Assembly: GCA_028456385.1 (NCBI GenBank)
Contig: JALNQF010000020.1
Span: 248,001 to 312,000 of the forward strand
From: Ophiosphaerella korrae
Taxonomy: Eukaryota > Ascomycota > Dothideomycetes > Pleosporales > Phaeosphaeriaceae
Direction: 5' to 3'
DNA: 64,000 nucleotides
Shown: piece after piece, positions 8,805 through 18,954 of the stretch
Position numbering within the stretch: the first letter of the stretch is position 1
Layout: each line of letters starts with the position of its first letter
Position numbers and translations under genes: made by a program
Notes under the pieces: generated by a model
The model's input: only the letters and a program-made list of their open reading frames with translations
Databases searched by the model: none
What the model was told of the DNA's origin: nothing

Positions 8805-11599
8805 ATGCACTTACTGCGGACCAATGGCCGCGACGAGCTCAGCCTAGCCGAATACACAGGCAAAGATACTCCTCGATATGCGATCCTTTCACATACCTGG
8901 GGAGCTGACAGCGATGAGATTACATTTAGAGACATAGTGGCAGAAAGAGGCAAGAGCAAAACGGGCTATCGCAAGCTTAGCTTCTGTAGAAAGCAAGCTG
9001 CGAGCGACGGCCTGCAGCTATTCTGGGTGGATACCTGCTGTATCGACAAGTCAAGCAGTGCAGAGCTTCAAGAAGCTATCAACTCTGTGTACCAATGGTA
9101 CCAAAAGGCGGATAAGTGCTACGTATATCTTTCCGATGTTAGTATTAGTGGGTCAGCTGGGAGCAGTCTGTCAACTCAGCAGGGGTGGAAACGAGCGTTT
9201 CGAGACAGTAGATGGTTTACTAGGGGATGGACGCTCCAAGAGCTCCTTGCCCCAACATCCGTCGAGTTCTTTTCAATCGAGGGTGAGCGCCTTGGGAGTA
9301 AGGCTTCCCTTCTGTGGGAGATTCATGCTGCTACAGGAATATCTCCCGAAGCTCTTCAAGGCACCCCTCTCCACCACTTTAGTGTCGAAACGCGGCTATC
9401 ATGGGCAGATAGGCGCAAGACGAAACGTGAAGAGGACAAAGCGTACTCATTGCTAGGCATATTCCAGATTTACACGCCTCTTATTTATGGGGAAGGGGAG
9501 ATTAATGCATTCAAACGGCTCCAAAAGAAGATCCAGAGGTCTTCAAGCTATCTCGTGGAGCAAAAGGCTATAACTCAATCCCACAAAGCTCAGACGGACA
9601 TAATTTGGGGGGCGGACCGGGGATTTGAAGGTTAGTAGAGTGTCGGTGACACTCGTGCTATTATACTATGTCGACGGTTTTGGGCAAGACCTTAACACTC
9701 AGGACCAAGTGCTAATGTAGTACAGCGCCCTGGGTCGTTCCGTTTCCACGGCCACCATCGTTCGTTGGCCAAGGGGTTCAGCTTGCTCAGATCTATGCAT
9801 ACATCTCGTTGAAAAGCTCTCGGCGGCTTGCAATATACGGCCTTGGCGGCTGTGGGAAGACTGCACTCGCTTTAGAAACAGTGTATCGTGTAAAGGAGCA
9901 TCAGCCCGCCTGCGCCATTTTCTGGGTTCCTGCAGTTAGCCGGGAAAGTTTTGAGCAGGCGTACAGAGATATAGGGACGGCACTAGGCATACCCGGAATA
10001 GCAGAGGCCAATGCCGACGTCAAGCGGCTCGTCAAGGCTCGGCTGAGCAATGAAAGTTTGGGACCGTGGTTAATGGTCGTCGACAATGCCGACGATGTTA
10101 GTGTTCTTTTCGAGCCGCTTGAGATGGCAGGCACAGGGGAACGGCTGATCGACTTCCTGTCGCACAGCCGCAAAGGGTCGGTTGTGTTCACCACTCGGAC
10201 TCGAGAAGCTGCTATCGACCTGGCCAACGGTACTACTATACGTCTAGGAGAGCTAGACGAGAAAGAAGCACAGGAATTGCTAGGTGCACACCTATTGCAG
10301 GATAAGCATCTTCTGCTGCAGGATGACGAAATTGTTCACGAATTTCTCGACACACTCACTTTTCTTGCGCTTGCTATCGTCCAAGCCGTTAGTTTTATCA
10401 ACAAGAACAATATCACGCTCATCGATTACCTGTCTGTGTACAAGGAAAGCGAAGATGACGCAATCAAGCTTTTAAGCAAAGAGTTTGAAGACCAGGGTAG
10501 ATACCAAGACACGAAGAACCCCATTGCAACAACATGGTATATCTCATTCAAGCAGATGCAAAAACAAAATCGGCTAGCTGCAGACTACCTAGCATTTATG
10601 ACGTGCATAGCTGGCGAGGGCATTCCCGTATCGCTGCTGCCGCCTGGTGGTAATGGACTGGCGACCATAGAGGCGATAGGCACGTTGAGTGCCTATGCTT
10701 TTATTACTGAACGTCAACAGCAGCGAGGGAAAAAGAGACAATGGGGAGAAAGAATGTTCGACATGCACCGACTAGTTCGTCTTGCATCGCAAAATTGGCT
10801 GAGGGATCACCAACAGTGGAGAGCTTGGACGAACAAGGCGCTAAACCGACTGGTAGAGGTAGTTCCGTACGGGGGTCATGAGAGGAGAGAGGTGTGGACA
10901 GCATATCTGCCTCATGCTACGCATGTAGTGAACTTACTTGGTTTGTGTAAAACAGAAGGCAGCATGCCGCTGTTGGATCGAATCGGGCGGTGTAAGCACA
11001 GCTTGGGGCGGTATAAGAATGCGGAGACAGCACATCGACAGCTACTTGAAGGAAGGGAAAAGATGCTAGGAAAGGAGCACCCAGACACGCTGACGAGCAT
11101 GGGCAATGTAGCGCAGGCACTGAGCGACCAGGGAATGTATGCAGAAGCGGAGAAGATGCACCGAGAGACGCTGGTGCTGCGAGAGAAGGTGTTAGGAAAA
11201 GAGCACCCATACACGCTAACGAGCGTAAACGAAGTAGCGCTAGCACTGAGCGACCAGGGAATGTATGCAGAAGCAGAGAAGATGCACCGAGAGACACTGA
11301 CACTGCAAAAGAAGGTGTTAGGAAAGGAGCACTCAGACACGCTGACGAGCATAAGCAATGTGGCGCAGGCACTGAGCAAACAGGGAATGTATGCAGAAGC
11401 AGAGAAGATGCACCGAGAGACGCTGGCACTAGACGAGAAGGTGCTAGGAAAGGAGCACCCAGACACGCTGACGAGCATGAGCAATGTGGCGCAGGCACTA
11501 AGCAAACAGGGAATGTATGCAGAAGCAGAGAAGATGCACCGAGAGACGCTGGCACTGCGAGAGAAGGTGTTGGGAAAGGAGCACCCATACACACTGTAG
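8805..11599 (+). CDS. NLR-type protein: HET - NB-ARC - TPR
   Basis: Two exons, 8805-9630 and 9726-11599, join across an intron with GTTAGT and TACAG ends and keep frame (899 residues). The ATG at 8805 gives the usual HET start, with YAILSHTWG near residue 27 followed by WVDTCCIDKSS and WFTRGWTLQELLAP. After about residue 280 comes PFPRPPSFVG, then a P-loop GLGGCGKT at 314-321. A Walker B LMVVDNADD lies near 390 and a sensor-like VVFTTRTREA follows, as in NB-ARC proteins. The C-terminus from about 711 is an array of near-identical 42-residue TPR units. Architecture and family knowledge point to a STAND receptor: TPRs sense, the NTPase oligomerises, HET kills the cell. The TAG at 11597-11599 lies inside the fifth unit; the frame continues for 46 codons to another TAG at 11735-11737. 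All other motifs look intact. Confidence 0.88.
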
Positions 11600-11737
11600 A
11601 GCATGAACAACGTAGCGCGAGAACTAAGCCACCAAAGAAAGTATACAGAAGCAGAGAAGATGCACCGAGAGACGCTGGCACTGCGAGAGAAGGTGTTAGG
11701 AAAGGAGCACCCACACACCCTGATAAGAACGCACTAG
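11072..11737 (+). repeat. Near-identical 126-bp tandem TPR array
   Basis: Units begin at 11072, 11198, 11324, 11450 and 11576, and a partial unit at 11702. Each encodes GKEHPDTLTS, then NVAQALS, then QGMYAEAEKMHRETL. Copies differ at only a few positions, implying recent expansion or homogenisation. Differences cluster at a few codons such as the SDQ/SKQ pair, HPD/HPY/HSD and the residues before KVLG. The stop codon lies in the fifth unit. Confidence 0.92.
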
Positions 11738-12550
11738 CTAGCTTACACCCCATCTCGATACGACCTCAAGTGTAATACAAGACGTTACACAAAGAAGAGA
11801 AATCAGATGAAGGCTCAGGACAAGATATATATCAGGGGTGTGGCTCGTGCGCTTAGCATGAGGCCTCTGGTATTATGGGAACTACGATAGTTACCGTGAA
11901 AACCACTATTGAGCTCTTACCACTCTATAGTATTTACAAACAGCCTTATTAAGCTTTAGGACATGGCTCTAATGTTAAGAAGTTATTATTAGCCTTGTGT
12001 CTACTATTGCGGACAAATTCATGAGAGGCCGCTACCCTAGTCGGCACTCCTAATCGAACTAACTTCCTATTTCGGCTAGTGCGAAACAATTCTGCACCTA
12101 CATAGTTATCGCAGTGTAATTTATTTGTAATGACTGTTAGGCCTATGGCTATGAGGAGTCTTGGTGGGCAGGCCGACCCCAGCCCCGCAGCCTTGCGATC
12201 CCCACTCAACCTTGGCCATGCCTCCGGTCAACCAACTTAACTCCTGAAAACATCTACGGAATTCCCCACCTCACAAGGGTATTGTCGGTGAGGTTCGGCC
12301 GTCCTCCCTGCTAGCGTGATCGAGGTGCCAAGTTCGCGCCCAGTCGGATGGAGCAGGCTGAGATCTGGCAAGCGGCATGTCAACAGACGGGTCTCAGTAT
12401 GCGCAGATGCCTTAGTCACCCAGTTAAGATGGGAGCCGTGGGTGGCGCGGTTGCAATGGTAGCTGGGTGGGAAGGGCTCTGCAGCACGGAGAGACGAGTC
12501 GGCGAGCAAGTCTTGGGAGATTATAGATCGCCACCAACTTCAGTGACGTT
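11738..12550. other. Intergenic, no recognised gene
   Basis: The stretch between the NLR gene (plus) and the NACHT pseudogene (minus) shows only short open frames without domain features. Confidence 0.4.
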
Positions 12551-15500
12551 TTAGAATCTGATATACTTGTCTAGTGCGCCAAAAGAATCGTCGCTGGGGT
12601 TCTGCAAGAACGAGTCGAAGTCGCGGTCAAATTCAAAATTCTTTATATGTTAGTATACCCTATAGTACAAAAGCGAGACGAAACACTAACGTCAGTTCCA
12701 TCAAGTTTGGTGCCGAGCGGAGATTCTATTAGCTGTTGTGGTATAGGCTGCGGTAGTACTTGTTGCGGTTGGCCGTTTTGCGGATTGAACGATTGCTTTG
12801 AATATAGCGTGATAGGCGTTGATGTTTTTAGAGTGGGAGGTTCTTCGCCACTGGGTGATGATACCTGGTTTAGTTGCGCCAGTGGACGTCGAATTTTCGC
12901 CCGAATTAGCGGCTCAAGAGTTTCATTATGATACTTCTGTGTGTGTGAACTCAACGCACTCTTCTTTGCGAATCCAATTCGATTGTATTGACAAGACGAT
13001 ATCTTGCAATACACCCTCTTCAGGTGGCCTTGTTCGTGTTGTGTTCCGAGTTGCTCAGAAGCGAATCCTGATGATGATCCAGTGCAGTGTGGATAGCGGC
13101 AATGGAACGCCGTAGATGCATAAGATATTTGGAAAGCTTCGAGTGCAGCTCTTGGGATTCCTGATAACTCATTTTGTGACAGTATGTGAATAACAGCACT
13201 ATTAAACTCCCTGGTCAGCTTGCTAAGTAGAGTTTGGTCATTTTGGATGGTGAACGCCTCGGCATCTGTAGTATTATTTTAGTGAAAGTGTGATGCTATT
13301 ATCAATACTGGTTTACCTTCTCCGTCCTCAGCATCGTGTTGACTGGTCAGCCAACGAGCATGTAGTACCTCTCTCATGAGAGTAGAAACCAGCATATGAT
13401 TAAAAGGTGCGAGGCGCTCATCAAATGAGAACCTAGATGTTTCACCAGGGCAGATGATCTGTATTTCGTTCATACCAAGTCGTTTTGAAAGTTAGTCGTG
13501 CGTGTCATAGAAATGAGAGAGGCAGTATGTAATATATTCCCCCACTTCATTTTGTGTTCCTGTGGAAGTGTAAAGTAAGCAATGCTCAATCCAAAACTCT
13601 AATGCGTAAGGAAGGAGCCGATAGCTGCCGCTTGCGATACGCACAAGATTATCAGCTGAAGTCGCTCCTAGATGTAAGAGATCGAGACTTTGTGTCATTA
13701 TAACAGCGCAGGCACACGCCAAGTCCAACTGGGCAGATATCGGCGGTACGACTTTTGGTGCTTCATACTTCAAAAAGAACCTAAAAATGTATTAGCAGAA
13801 CCTGCTTAGCGTTATTATATACGCACTATTTGATAGAAAAGTGGACAAAAGCCACAGTCGAGTCGGATCGTAGTTCAACTAACGGCTTGCAGTGGTCGAG
13901 GATAGGGGCGGCTGGGATGCTCTGAGCGCTAGATCCTATATTGTATATAGAGACGGCGAAGCCATGAAGTAACTCGTGTTTGTGCAAGGACCTTTGTGCA
14001 AAAAAAACCCAACTAATTATCCGAGGGACGCCTCCGTAGCTATCAAGGCCACGAACACTACATAAACGCACAAAGATACGTTTATATAGAGCTTCTAAAT
14101 CAGAAGGCAGATCGTTGACAATATTGCGGAGCCGCTCAGGACTGTACACGGCCTCGAGCGAATCGAGAACTAGACGTACCCACAAAAACATGCCTATTCT
14201 TAGTCAGTATAGATGGCCTACAATACAGAGAGACCCTACCCTTACCGTTTGACTTATTTAAAAGAGTCTGTTTGACTTCGGCTAGAATTAAGGAGTCTGG
14301 GTCGAGCTCACCAAAGTGATCGGGAAGGTCAGACAGCTTTTCGCCTATATACTGTCCGATAGAGAGGCTTAAAGCCAGGCTTTGGTTACCATCACTTAGA
14401 GATATTATCGTAGCTGCTTTATCCTTCTTCCGAAGACTTCGCGATACATCTAGGGTATCTCGGCTCGATATCAAGATCTTGCAAATGTAGGTGGATGAAT
14501 TAGTCGACAGTATTTGTAGGAGATCTTTAAGGGGCGGTTTTTGATCCCGAGCGATCCATTCATCAATGCCATCTATAATGAATCGTACTGAGCCAAGACC
14601 CTGCAAAAGCTCCGGTAGAAGACCTAACAGTGCCTTCTGAGACGGGACTGGATAGGACTTAAAGTAGATGTCGTAAATATAAAAAGCAAGATCTTGGTGC
14701 TTCTGTATAATCTGTGAGACGAGGGATCGAAGCAAGCGAGATGAACTTTTACTGCCTCCTAGATAGCTACAAAAGTAGAAGAATATATTAATGCTGTTTG
14801 CTTCAGCATGTTGCACGAGATTAGAGCAAATTCTAGATTTGCCTATATTTAATAGTAAGTATATCAACTTACAATAGATGGTGGCGACTGACCTGCTCCT
14901 GGTTTTCCGTAAAGCTAAAGGAGGGCGTTTGCAGCGCCATCCTTCAGCCACGATTGAGTCCTCTTATCCTGAGAGAACCAGTCGCAGCTACCTGGAAGAC
15001 AGTCTCTGTTGTGTCGATCGAGTGCATCAGCTGGTAGTGGATCGTCCGTTCCAAGCCATGATAGAACGGTCTAAACCTTGACGTTTTCCATTCGCTTTTC
15101 TGTTGCTCCCATCTTCGAGCGTCCTCTTCGTTGCGTTTCATCGCAATATCAATGTCTGCGGCAATAGCTTCTTTGTCAACAAGTTCACTGTGGTATGCCA
15201 ATCTTTTCAAAATAGCGTTAAAACGAGATTCGAAGCCGGACCACATAGAGTGGAAGAAGATAGTCCATGCTATCGACGATTAGATACGAACTGGAGTGAG
15301 CTTGGAAACTCACATTTCCTTCTCGCAAACTTTTATGAACGCCGATGAAACTCTAGGATATCTGAGTAGACCAGGGCCATCACATTTTGAAAGTCGTAGT
15401 CGTTTACTAATGCGTTTGCGAGCCGATCGAAACGAGGCATCATATCCGCAGTCTTCCCATAAGCTTCGATCAGCTTCTCAAAAGCAGAAGTAGAATCGCT

Positions 15501-15913
15501 CTTTATCTGTACAGTACATATCAGCATACCATACAAAATAGTAGCTGAGGTAAAATGCGATGCTTCTTCTGCCTTCATCATTGGAGCGGAGCACGCTGCT
15601 ATTTTTGGGCAATTTACCATAAGCATGAGCTTTGCGGGAGCCCATATCCAGGACAGGTAGAGGGTTCCATTACATAACACTTCGACTACTTTCGAATAGT
15701 GCTCCATGCCACGCAAAAATGGCTCTAGGCGAGCCATGTTCCGTTGAGTGCGACGCGCACGAAGCTGCCTTTCTCGATCGAAATAGCTTCGTCCCTGACA
15801 TCTTGAAGCTTCGTATTGCTGAATAGTCGTTTATCTTCCGGGGTTACACTCACAGCAAATCGCTCGAAAGCGTCTTGCAAGGTGAGACGCGCCTGGGGCG
15901 ATGATCCTGTCAT
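12551..15913 (-). pseudogene. NACHT NLR-type protein with C2H2-like zinc finger region, disrupted
   Basis: From 15913 downward the coding order is a conserved N-terminal domain of fungal NACHT proteins (LTLQDAFERFAVSVTPEDKRL, then EPFLRGMEHYSKVVEVLCNGT and TSAFEKLIEAYG; I believe DUF7708). Next is WLKDG, then a P-loop GKPGAGKS split by an intron at 14892-14843, then FIIDGIDEW (Walker B) and ILISSRD. A winged-helix-like part follows, then a cysteine/histidine-rich CRYPHC...CQYNRIGF segment near 12990-13100. The protein ends FDSFLQN...KYIRF at TAA 12551-12553. Breaks: a frameshift near 15775, TAA at 15333-15335, a frameshift near 15075, TAG 14915-14917 (W in the residue before LYGKPG), TAG at about 13826 and TAA 13492-13494. 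Most stops are one C-to-T or G-to-A change from Q or W codons. Such proteins are intracellular receptors; this copy is almost certainly dead. Confidence 0.82.
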
Positions 15914-16113
15914 GGGAGATGTAGCGAGCAGTGCCAGCCAAGGCGAATGTTAAACCCTAGATTTTATGCGAGATGTTCGCAATAGCTACAAGTTTTTTAG
16001 TCGAGCAACTGAACATAGGAAGCGTTTCTTGAAGAATAGATGGTCATGAATTGAGCACAAAGTCAACTGGGCAGGCAAGGTGTTTCCCCTAGCCTCGTCG
16101 CCGTGGCCGCAGC

Positions 16114-16470
16114 GTGCTAAGCCTCACCGGTCTGCCGCTATTGGGCAGGTCTCGCAGGTCTCTAGACACACTTTCTTCTACCATACCAAACATGTTTACA
16201 CCCGCTCCCGATATTATTATCGAGGATGTCGCAGCTCGTCCCTCTGAACGCCAACGATTAGATCTATCTCAGCCGGGGAGCGCCGTAGAACGATCTGTCG
16301 CCTCGCCCTCCGGACAGCAACCAGCAGCGAAGGTGTATTCGTCACCTTCTAGCATAGAGTCTCGCGAAGACACCCACGAAGACATCATAGTGTGTTTCGG
16401 CATGGTTGGTGCGCTATACCTTAGGAGGTTGTTGTCGCTTACGCTCCTTAACTCCAAGACTGTCCTGTGA
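16114..16470 (+). CDS. Hypothetical protein fragment
   Basis: The frame is open for 118 codons on the plus strand, with ATGs inside it (for example MFTPAPDIIIEDVAARP). It is Ser/Pro-rich and ends in EDIIVCFGM before a GTTGGT that could be a splice donor. This looks like the first exon of a gene whose remainder I could not follow. It lies among pseudogenes, so it may be a remnant. Confidence 0.25.
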   Translation: MLSLTGLPLLGRSRRSLDTLSSTIPNMFTPAPDIIIEDVAARPSERQRLDLSQPGSAVERSVASPSGQQPAAKVYSSPSSIESREDTHEDIIVCFGMVGALYLRRLLSLTLLNSKTVL

Positions 16471-16997
16471 CTGAGCTTATCGAAAATTCATCATCACCAA
16501 ATAAATCGCTCGATATGACGAAGTCTTGGGTGAAGTGACTGAGAGATTGCCAGTATATGCCAAAGGTATGGAATGATGCGCCTCGAAACCAAGGCCGGAG
16601 TTGTGTAGGTAGGATAGGCCAGGGTGCATTGATTGGTCACTTGAAAGCTGCGCTTTCAGCGCAGCTGATTTGCGCGCAATCCCAATACTTTTCAGAAGGA
16701 ATTTGACTTGAGCATTTTTGTCGTATGTATCGTTGAAAAACGTCTTTAAGAGACTGTATTTTCCGGCAGTCGCTCGCGCTAAGAACTAGTCAATGAGTCG
16801 CCCGATAAGCTTGTGGATGGGCGGCTATCACCCTTAATTTTGAAGCGTTGGAGCATAAGCTCAGGATTAAAAGATAAGATCTTAGTAGCGCTAAAGGTTT
16901 CCAGGATCGTTTTTAACTTAAAATTAGTATTTCAAGAGCTATAAAATAACCTAAAAAAGGGCACTCTTTGTGATAACTGTGATCTCTTCGTAGGCAT
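16471..16997. other. Intergenic, no recognised gene
   Basis: A short AT-leaning stretch with no supported gene. Confidence 0.35.
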
Positions 16998-17839
16998 CTA
17001 TATACCTGGCGGGCTCTGCAGAGTATGCTGAGGAAAGAGACTTAAACATAACGACGTCGAGAGGTTAGAGCGTACAAATTGAGCACGGTGGATATATAGT
17101 GAAGAGGATCCCATAGGCGTCGCAGTACTCAATAAGGGTGTTAGTAAAAACGTGTCTATCTCGTTGACCCACGCTTGCTTACCGAGACCTAAGTCTCCGA
17201 ATTTAGCTATAATATGACTAATTTCGATGCTAGAAAGCAGGATATTAGTAGATTTGTAGTCTTGGTTGGTGAGTTGATGCAAATCATTCAAAAGCTGGTA
17301 CTGTACCTGTACTCACATATCCTTGGTCATCCAAAACAACACAACTGGCTAGAGCTGTGTTTAAAAAAGTCTCGATGAGGTCACAGGTGCGCATATTATA
17401 CTGAAAATTCACCTCTGCAAGAGTGGTATCTAGCCATTCAAGAGCAATGGTGTTGTCGTCGAATACATCGTAAATTTGCCAAAAACACAGGGTGGAAGAG
17501 ACGCCTGAGAAGCGATAAATTGTATGTTCGCGGTTCAGGTTTTCTATGGTAGTTGGTTCCTCAGGCAAAACGGTCTTGACGATAGCCCTACGCGGCGCGA
17601 TTAGCCTGCGAGATCACTGAGGATTCGAATTATACGACGAACCATTTGGGTGCATGTCGGACACTATTGACTTCGGCCTTAAAGATGGTAGATGAGTGTG
17701 TGCCATCTCCTTTGAGAGCACCAATGATGCGATATTTCCAATGGGTGCCTTCAAGGACACGTCCACGAGCATGAGATGACAAGATTCTGGATAAATAATT
17801 CCTCGCAGAAGACGGATTCCGACGGATAATCAAACTCAT
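16998..17839 (-). pseudogene. Protein-kinase-like gene, degenerate
   Basis: Three minus-strand pieces follow in order. The first (17839-17630) has LEGTHWKYRIIGALKGDGTHS, a glycine-rich-loop-like start, then IFKAEV and APKWFVV. The second (from about 17600 to 17290) has KTVLPEEPTTIENLNREHTIY, then ALEWLDTTLAEV and VVLDDQGY. The third (to 16998) has DYKSTNILL and AKFGDLGLG, matching the catalytic-loop D-x-K-x-x-N and the DFG-type segment of kinases. An intron with GTGAGT start joins the second and third pieces. Between the first and second the frame is closed by TAA and other stops with no good intron. The HRD motif is absent or split. The family resembles a divergent fungal kinase-like group common in accessory regions. 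Confidence 0.6.
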
Positions 17840-18048
17840 TGTTGGAGATTACAGGCATGGCAGTTTTCAATCGATTCTTCAAAACAACAACCTTTCCTGA
17901 TGTTACCGGACCCACCACTCCTAGTTATTAAAACCTAGCTCAGGATAATAAAGCTTGTACCATAGTATAAATAGTAGCTAGCGCTACCCCTCTTCGGGGA
18001 AGGCGCGCGTCACCTTAGCCTCCGTGCGGCACAGAGACGTAAACATGA

Positions 18049-18062
18049 ATCAATCAATCAAT
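18049..18062 (+). repeat. (AATC)n simple repeat
   Basis: A short run of AATC units lies just upstream of the DUF4267 gene. Confidence 0.6.
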
Positions 18063-18096
18063 CGAACGGCTGCGTGACTACAGGGTCATCATTATC

Positions 18097-18495
18097 ATGT
18101 TCCAACGCTTCTCACCCCGACACATTCCCCCTCTCCTGCTTGCCAGTATCTGGACAGTAGGCGGCTTAATGTCCTGGACTCATGGCCCTGAACAAGCAAT
18201 ACTTACCTATGGTCTATCTCAGAATATCGCCTCGTCGAAAGCCGCCTGGCCTCTTATTCGAATTGAAGGGTCACGCGTTACTACAATTGGCCTAGCCATT
18301 TGGGGCATCTACCTTGGTGGACATTTGGAGGCAATGGACACTTTACTCTCCTGCATTGGCTGGATGGCCGTTATTGACGGCGTGGTCTGCGCAAAGGATG
18401 GCTCGCCAGGGTCTGCGAGGATGCGTGCAACATATCAAGGTGAGGGGCTTGATCTTGTAAAAGAACCAGAGGGAGGGAGAGGAGGGGGTTATTGA
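18097..18495 (+). CDS. DUF4267-like small membrane protein
   Basis: The ORF starts with an ATG at 18097 and runs 132 codons without introns. PRHIPPLLLASIWTVGGLMS near the start, a middle GSRVTTIGLAIWGIY and a later MDTLLSCIGWMAVIDGVVC give three or four hydrophobic segments. This fits the DUF4267 family of small fungal integral membrane proteins of unknown role. The last 30 residues are glycine/arginine-rich and unlike the family; a GTGAGG at 18441 could be a splice donor, so the true C-terminus may differ. It is the first gene right of the degenerate block that looks intact. Confidence 0.6.
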   Translation: MFQRFSPRHIPPLLLASIWTVGGLMSWTHGPEQAILTYGLSQNIASSKAAWPLIRIEGSRVTTIGLAIWGIYLGGHLEAMDTLLSCIGWMAVIDGVVCAKDGSPGSARMRATYQGEGLDLVKEPEGGRGGGY

Positions 18496-18954
18496 CTATT
18501 TTGCCGAGTCGGTGGTTGCGCTCGAGGTTATAAAGTCGTCATTAATGCAGTACAAGACACTTTCTGAAAGTACGAAAGTGTCCAATATGTCGTCGAAGAG
18601 AGGAAATGGTCAAAACTAAACGCCCAAAGATAATCGTCGGTATACGGTGTGGCTGTAGTTGAGTCTCGGGCCTCTCGGTTTTGCGCCCGCCAGCGCTTGG
18701 ACTCCTTCAGTCACCGTTCGCCCTGAAGCTTGATGTCAGCCATGCTCCACCATGGGTCTCAACATCCCCTTTCCTCGGGAGCAGTCAACATACACCATCT
18801 CTCTGCCTTTTCCTCTTGTTTCCTTTTTTATGTTGGAACAATAGATTTCCTAGCTGCATCTGCTCACTTCGATCCGCGCCGTTCTTTGTAATCAGATACT
18901 ACCCGTCGTTGCAGATATATACGTTACTCAATATACACATGTCAATTGACCACT
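18496..18954 (+). promoter_or_regulatory. Upstream region of the GH47 gene
   Basis: The stretch contains a pyrimidine-rich segment (about 18770-18850), typical of fungal promoters and leaders. An out-of-frame ATG at 18939 precedes the chosen start at 18955. Confidence 0.35.

Noticed and set aside
10912..11753. Two long minus-strand ORFs (268 and 278 codons) opposite the TPR array
   Set aside because: They are antisense shadows of the 126-bp repeat, whose length is divisible by three, so any open frame extends through all copies.
14850..14900. NACHT P-loop damaged to GAGQS
   Set aside because: That reading ignores the intron at 14892-14843; splicing restores GAGKS.
15500..15630. Long insert in the NACHT N-terminal domain
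   Set aside because: It is an unspliced intron (GTAAAT to TACAG) that happens to be open; removing it restores the family sequence.
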